A stretch of 24,559 bases of DNA from the NCBI GenBank assembly GCA_009843565.1, contig VYDF01000127.1, positions 1 to 24,559 on the forward strand, given 5' to 3'. Of the stretch, positions 21,936-24,559 are shown one piece after another (the stretch's first letter is position 1; every line of letters begins with the position of its first letter). Position numbers and translations under genes: made by a program. Source of the DNA: Acidimicrobiia bacterium. Lineage in GTDB: Bacteria > Actinomycetota > Acidimicrobiia > Acidimicrobiales > Bin134. The notes under the pieces were generated by a model that made no database searches, was not told where the DNA came from, and worked only from the letters and a program-made list of their open reading frames with translations.

Positions 21936-23339
21936 CTAATTCGGAGTGAACTGCTCGTTGGTTTCGGGGTTGGCTATGAGGTCGCATGACTCCTGCTCGA
22001 ACGACGGTGGGATGTTGTCGTAGGTCTCGAAGACGTCGAAGCCTCCGGAATCGTTCGTGCGAGCCAGGCTCACTGGTTGAACCAAATGGTGGGAGCCGCC
22101 GTCGAGGGCCACTATGCCCTTGGGGCTGTCAAAGCTGACACCGCTCTCCAGCTGGGCGATGACCGCGTCGCGATCCAGCGTTCCGGCAGCATTGACCGCG
22201 TCGGCCCACAGGTGCCAGCCTTCCCACACGTAGACGGCCAGGTCGGTGATATACGGATAGTCGTCGCCGTATTCGGCTTTCCATGCCTCTACGAAAGCCC
22301 TGTTCTGTGGAGTGTCGAGCTCCTCGAAGTAGGGATAGGCCACGATGATGTTCTCGGCTGAGACAGGATCGAGGGCAACTTGCTCGTTTCCGAGCCCGAA
22401 GGTCGTCGACACAACCGGGATGCTCTCGTTGACACCAGCAGCGGCATATTGGCTGTAGAACGACATGTGAGCGCCGCCGACAAGCAAAGACATCACGGCG
22501 TCAGGGGCTGCACTCTGGACGGCGGAGATCGTCGTGCCGAATTCAGCGACATCAAGAGGGAAGAAGTCCTCGCCCACAATCTCGCCTCCGTGATCTGCGG
22601 CGTAGTGCCTCACCCAGTCAGCAGAGATCTGGCCGTAGTTGTAGTCGGCGGCCAGTATGTACAGGCGGGGGCCGATGTTCTCGATCGCCCAGGGGATGAG
22701 CACCTGAAGCTGCTGGGTGGGCACAACCCCCGTCACGAAGGTGTTGCGATCGCACACGCCGCCTTCGTAAAGGACGTTGTAGAAGTACAACAGCTCAGCC
22801 TCGCCGAATGTCGGTCGAATCGCCTCTCTAGAAGCGCTGGTTATGCCTGCGTGCACCACAGCGAGATCTTCAGCTACTAGCCGATCGGCGCCGGTGATGT
22901 ACTCGTTCTGATCCGACTTGGAGTCAAGGGCCACGAGTTCGAGCTGGCGTCCGAGCACACCGCCTTTGGCGTTGATGTCTGCGATCGCTAACCGAGTGGC
23001 GTCGACCATGGGGGTGCCGTAGATGTTCAGCGGGCCAGTCTCATCAAGCAGGCTCCCCACTCTGATCGGCTCGCTTGTGCTCTCGTCGACGCTGGGCGCT
23101 TTTTCTTCCTCCTCTTGTACCTCGCCGCTGGTAGGCGGTTCCTGGGTCGGCTCGGGCGCATCGCCGGGATCCTCCTCGACAGGCGTGGATTGCTCCACTT
23201 GGCTAGCCCGGTCGTCGGCGGACTCGGCCTGGTCGTCGTCGTCATTGCCGCAAGCGGCGGCCAGCAGGACAAACACGAACAAGACTGCAGCGATCCGCAG
23301 CCACGGACTCCTGATGCGGTGTTCTCTTGGAGCATTCAT
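21936..23339 (-). CDS. Lipoprotein substrate-binding protein of Urt/Fmd (urea/short-amide) family
   Basis: The 467-aa extracytoplasmic receptor starts with a basic N-terminus and hydrophobic core ending in a lipobox, LLAAAC (25-30), so Cys30 should be lipidated. An acidic, Pro/Glu-rich linker (about 31-90) follows. The binding fold shows UrtA/FmdD/AmiC features: AIADINAKGGVLGRQLELV, VVHAGITSASREAIRPTF, LLYFYNVLYEGG, FVTGVVPTQQLQVLIPWA and DAVMSLLVGG. Members of this group bind urea, formamide, acetamide and similar ligands. The open frame extends upstream; ATG 23339 is chosen because the signal peptide then begins normally. It is the first gene of the transporter-ligase-dehydrogenase operon. 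The ligand class is inferred from family resemblance. Confidence 0.88.
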   Translation of the reverse strand: MNAPREHRIRSPWLRIAAVLFVFVLLAAACGNDDDDQAESADDRASQVEQSTPVEEDPGDAPEPTQEPPTSGEVQEEEEKAPSVDESTSEPIRVGSLLDETGPLNIYGTPMVDATRLAIADINAKGGVLGRQLELVALDSKSDQNEYITGADRLVAEDLAVVHAGITSASREAIRPTFGEAELLYFYNVLYEGGVCDRNTFVTGVVPTQQLQVLIPWAIENIGPRLYILAADYNYGQISADWVRHYAADHGGEIVGEDFFPLDVAEFGTTISAVQSAAPDAVMSLLVGGAHMSFYSQYAAAGVNESIPVVSTTFGLGNEQVALDPVSAENIIVAYPYFEELDTPQNRAFVEAWKAEYGDDYPYITDLAVYVWEGWHLWADAVNAAGTLDRDAVIAQLESGVSFDSPKGIVALDGGSHHLVQPVSLARTNDSGGFDVFETYDNIPPSFEQESCDLIANPETNEQFTPN

Positions 23340-23539
23340 TGGCAGTGCAATCCCTTCCTCGAACTGGAGATTCCGGAATTCGGCGCCCCCAGGTAGCTGT
23401 CCCTCCGAGCACAAGTCACTCGAAGGAAGCTCAAAGTTGTGATTCAGAGTTCACCGTGACCTCGGTGGTCTCGTCACCCGCGTTTGCAGGGTTGAAGCCA
23501 ACTACCCGCGAATGAAGGTTGGTTGGCGCATCGCGCCAG
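23340..23539. other. Intergenic region ahead of the Urt-type operon
   Basis: This 200-bp gap must carry the promoter of the binding-protein gene. No clear -35/-10 pair and no GTCGAT-N5-TTGAC element was found. A 10-bp palindrome, ATTCCGGAAT (23370-23379), lies about 30 nt before the start codon and could be a regulator site, perhaps for the response regulator encoded next door. Otherwise nothing recognisable is seen. Confidence 0.4.
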
Positions 23540-24169
23540 TCATAGCAATCGCAGCTGCCTCGCGGTGGCCAATGCCTCGATCCGGTTGCGGGCGTGCAAC
23601 TTGGCAAGCAGCGATTGGATGTAAGAGCGAACGGTGTTCTCCGCCAGATGCAGTTCGGCGGCGATCTCCTTGCTGGTCCGACCGAGGGCCATCACACATA
23701 GCACCTCGTATTCCCGGAGAGTAAGCGATTCGTAGAAGCCTCCGTTCTCGCCCAATGAGACGGCGCGGGTGTGGGGGTCTTCCACAAGCGAGGGGTCGAC
23801 GAACAGTTCGCCTGCGAGGACTTTCCTCAGCGCATCGACGAGGTTGCTGCCATCTTTGAGCACCACTCCGACTGCGCCGGCATTCAGGCACGCCCGTAGG
23901 GGTTCACGGTCGTCGAACGCCGTGTGGATCACGATGCGGGAGCAGTTGGACACTTCTCCTAGCGACCGGCACAGATGTGGGGCGAAGTTGTCGCCGAGCT
24001 TCAGATCCAAGATGACGACATCGGGGGTCAATGACTTCGCCAATGCGACGCCGTCTTCGCCCGTCATTGCCTCCCCGACCAGGGTCAGGTCGGGCTCGTT
24101 CGCCAAGAGCTGTCGCACACCATCGATGACTACCGGGTGATCGTCAATTACCAGCACTGACGCGACCAT
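23540..24169 (-). CDS. NarL/LuxR-type two-component response regulator
   Basis: The 209-aa DNA-binding regulator has a receiver domain with acidic Asp9-Asp10, phospho-acceptor Asp55 in VVILDLKLG, Thr83 and Lys105. A linker leads to a LuxR-type helix-turn-helix (about 148-205: LTLREYEVLCVMALGRTSKEIA, then AENTVRSYIQSLLAKL). ATG 24169 shares one base with the kinase stop (TGATG); a GTG one codon earlier is also possible. The coupling makes the upstream kinase its likely partner. Being upstream of and codirectional with the Urt-type transporter operon, it probably controls that operon, but no binding site can be proved. Confidence 0.93.
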   Translation of the reverse strand: MVASVLVIDDHPVVIDGVRQLLANEPDLTLVGEAMTGEDGVALAKSLTPDVVILDLKLGDNFAPHLCRSLGEVSNCSRIVIHTAFDDREPLRACLNAGAVGVVLKDGSNLVDALRKVLAGELFVDPSLVEDPHTRAVSLGENGGFYESLTLREYEVLCVMALGRTSKEIAAELHLAENTVRSYIQSLLAKLHARNRIEALATARQLRLL

Positions 24170-24452
24170 CACACCGCCTTGAGCGGCAGCGAAATTCGGA
24201 CGATGGTTCCCCCGTCTTCGCCGGCCGCCACTTCGAGATCACCACCCTGGCGCTGTGCCTGCCTCAGGATCGAAGCCAGCCCCCAGTGTTGATCACCTCG
24301 TGGGATGACTTGGAGTTCGAAGTCATCGGGCAGCCCGCGGCCGTCATCCTGGATCACCAAAGAAACCCTGCTTGCCTCGAAGTGAAGCGTCACCACTACA
24401 AGCGACGCCGACGCGTGGCGCTCAATATTGAACAATGCCTGGCGTGGGGGGC
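24169..24452 (-). CDS. Histidine kinase, C-terminal ATPase domain only (NarX/DesK type, N-terminus lost)
   Basis: Only about 90 residues remain. They form an HATPase_c domain: the N-box in ALFNIERHA, the G1 box DDGRGLP and the G2 region HWGLASILRQAQRQGGDL, ending in TIVRISLPL. This is the ATP-binding end of a kinase of the HisKA_3 family, which usually pairs with NarL-type regulators such as the one encoded directly downstream. The coding frame reads sensibly up to about 24452 (PPRQALFNIE), then dissolves into poly-G. The sensor and phospho-acceptor parts are missing because the sequence fails, with no evidence of a real truncation. Confidence 0.85.
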
Positions 24453-24559
24453 CGGGAAAGCCCCCGGGGGCGGGGGTGGGGGGGGGGGGGGGGGGGGGCC
24501 CCGCCCCGGGGGGGGGGGGGGGGGTTTGGGGGGGCGGAGGGGGGGCGGGGGGGCGGGGG
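24453..24559. other. Low-complexity poly-G contig end, probable sequencing artefact
   Basis: The terminal bases are almost only G with short C runs and interrupt a conserved kinase gene. Runs of G are typical of signal loss in two-colour sequencing chemistry. No biological feature is assigned here. Confidence 0.8.

Noticed and set aside
24453..24559. G-quadruplex or telomere-like repeat
   Set aside because: The run is irregular poly-G at a contig end within a conserved gene; a base-calling artefact is far more likely.
1..24559. tRNA, rRNA, CRISPR arrays, insertion sequences or attachment sites
   Set aside because: No tRNA-like cloverleaf, spaced repeats, transposase genes or terminal inverted repeats were seen.

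Overview
The window (about 24.5 kb, high GC) looks like chromosomal DNA from a GC-rich actinobacterium, plausibly of the Acidimicrobiia type. This is inferred from base composition, TTGAC/TAnnnT promoters, lipoproteins with Cys-Gly-Asn-Asp-rich starts and tightly overlapping operons; no rRNA or other marker gene confirms it. Genes are packed with ATGA/GTGA overlaps, almost all on the minus strand. The last ~110 bases are poly-G and look like sequencing or assembly failure at a contig end.

Region A (1-8128, minus) is one apparent eight-gene operon read from 8128 down past position 1. It holds nitrile hydratase beta and alpha (cobalt type), a nitrile hydratase accessory protein, a small AtzG/GatC-like protein, an amidase-signature hydrolase, an AMP-forming acyl-CoA ligase, and the beta (carboxyltransferase) and alpha (biotin carboxylase, cut by the window edge) subunits of a methylcrotonyl/geranyl-CoA-type carboxylase. 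Together they read as nitrile -> amide -> carboxylic acid -> acyl-CoA -> carboxylated acyl-CoA.

Region B (8235-10012, minus) encodes an ArsR-type repressor coupled to an AmiC-like periplasmic-binding-fold protein. That protein lacks a signal peptide and carries an N-terminal SRPBCC-like domain. The pair resembles the NhlD/NhlC amide-sensing regulators of Rhodococcus rhodochrous J1.

Region C (10081-14256, minus) is a ribose-type ABC transporter: permease, double ATPase and Tat-type lipoprotein binding protein. Divergent from it (14462-15463, plus) lies cbtB-cbtA, a proposed cobalt uptake system that fits the cobalt need of the nitrile hydratase.

Region D (15513-23339, minus) is a second operon. 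A Urt/Fmd-type (urea/short amide) ABC transporter, with UrtC and UrtD fused into one protein, is followed by another acyl-CoA ligase and an acyl-CoA dehydrogenase. Upstream lie a NarL-type response regulator and the tail of a histidine kinase (23540-24452).

The most striking regulatory signal is a shared element, AT-N2-GTCGAT-N5-TTGAC. It overlaps the -35 box of four promoters: the nitrile operon, the transporter ATPase gene, the transporter binding-protein gene and cbtBA. It ties nitrile catabolism, a transporter of unknown ligand and cobalt uptake into one apparent local regulon.
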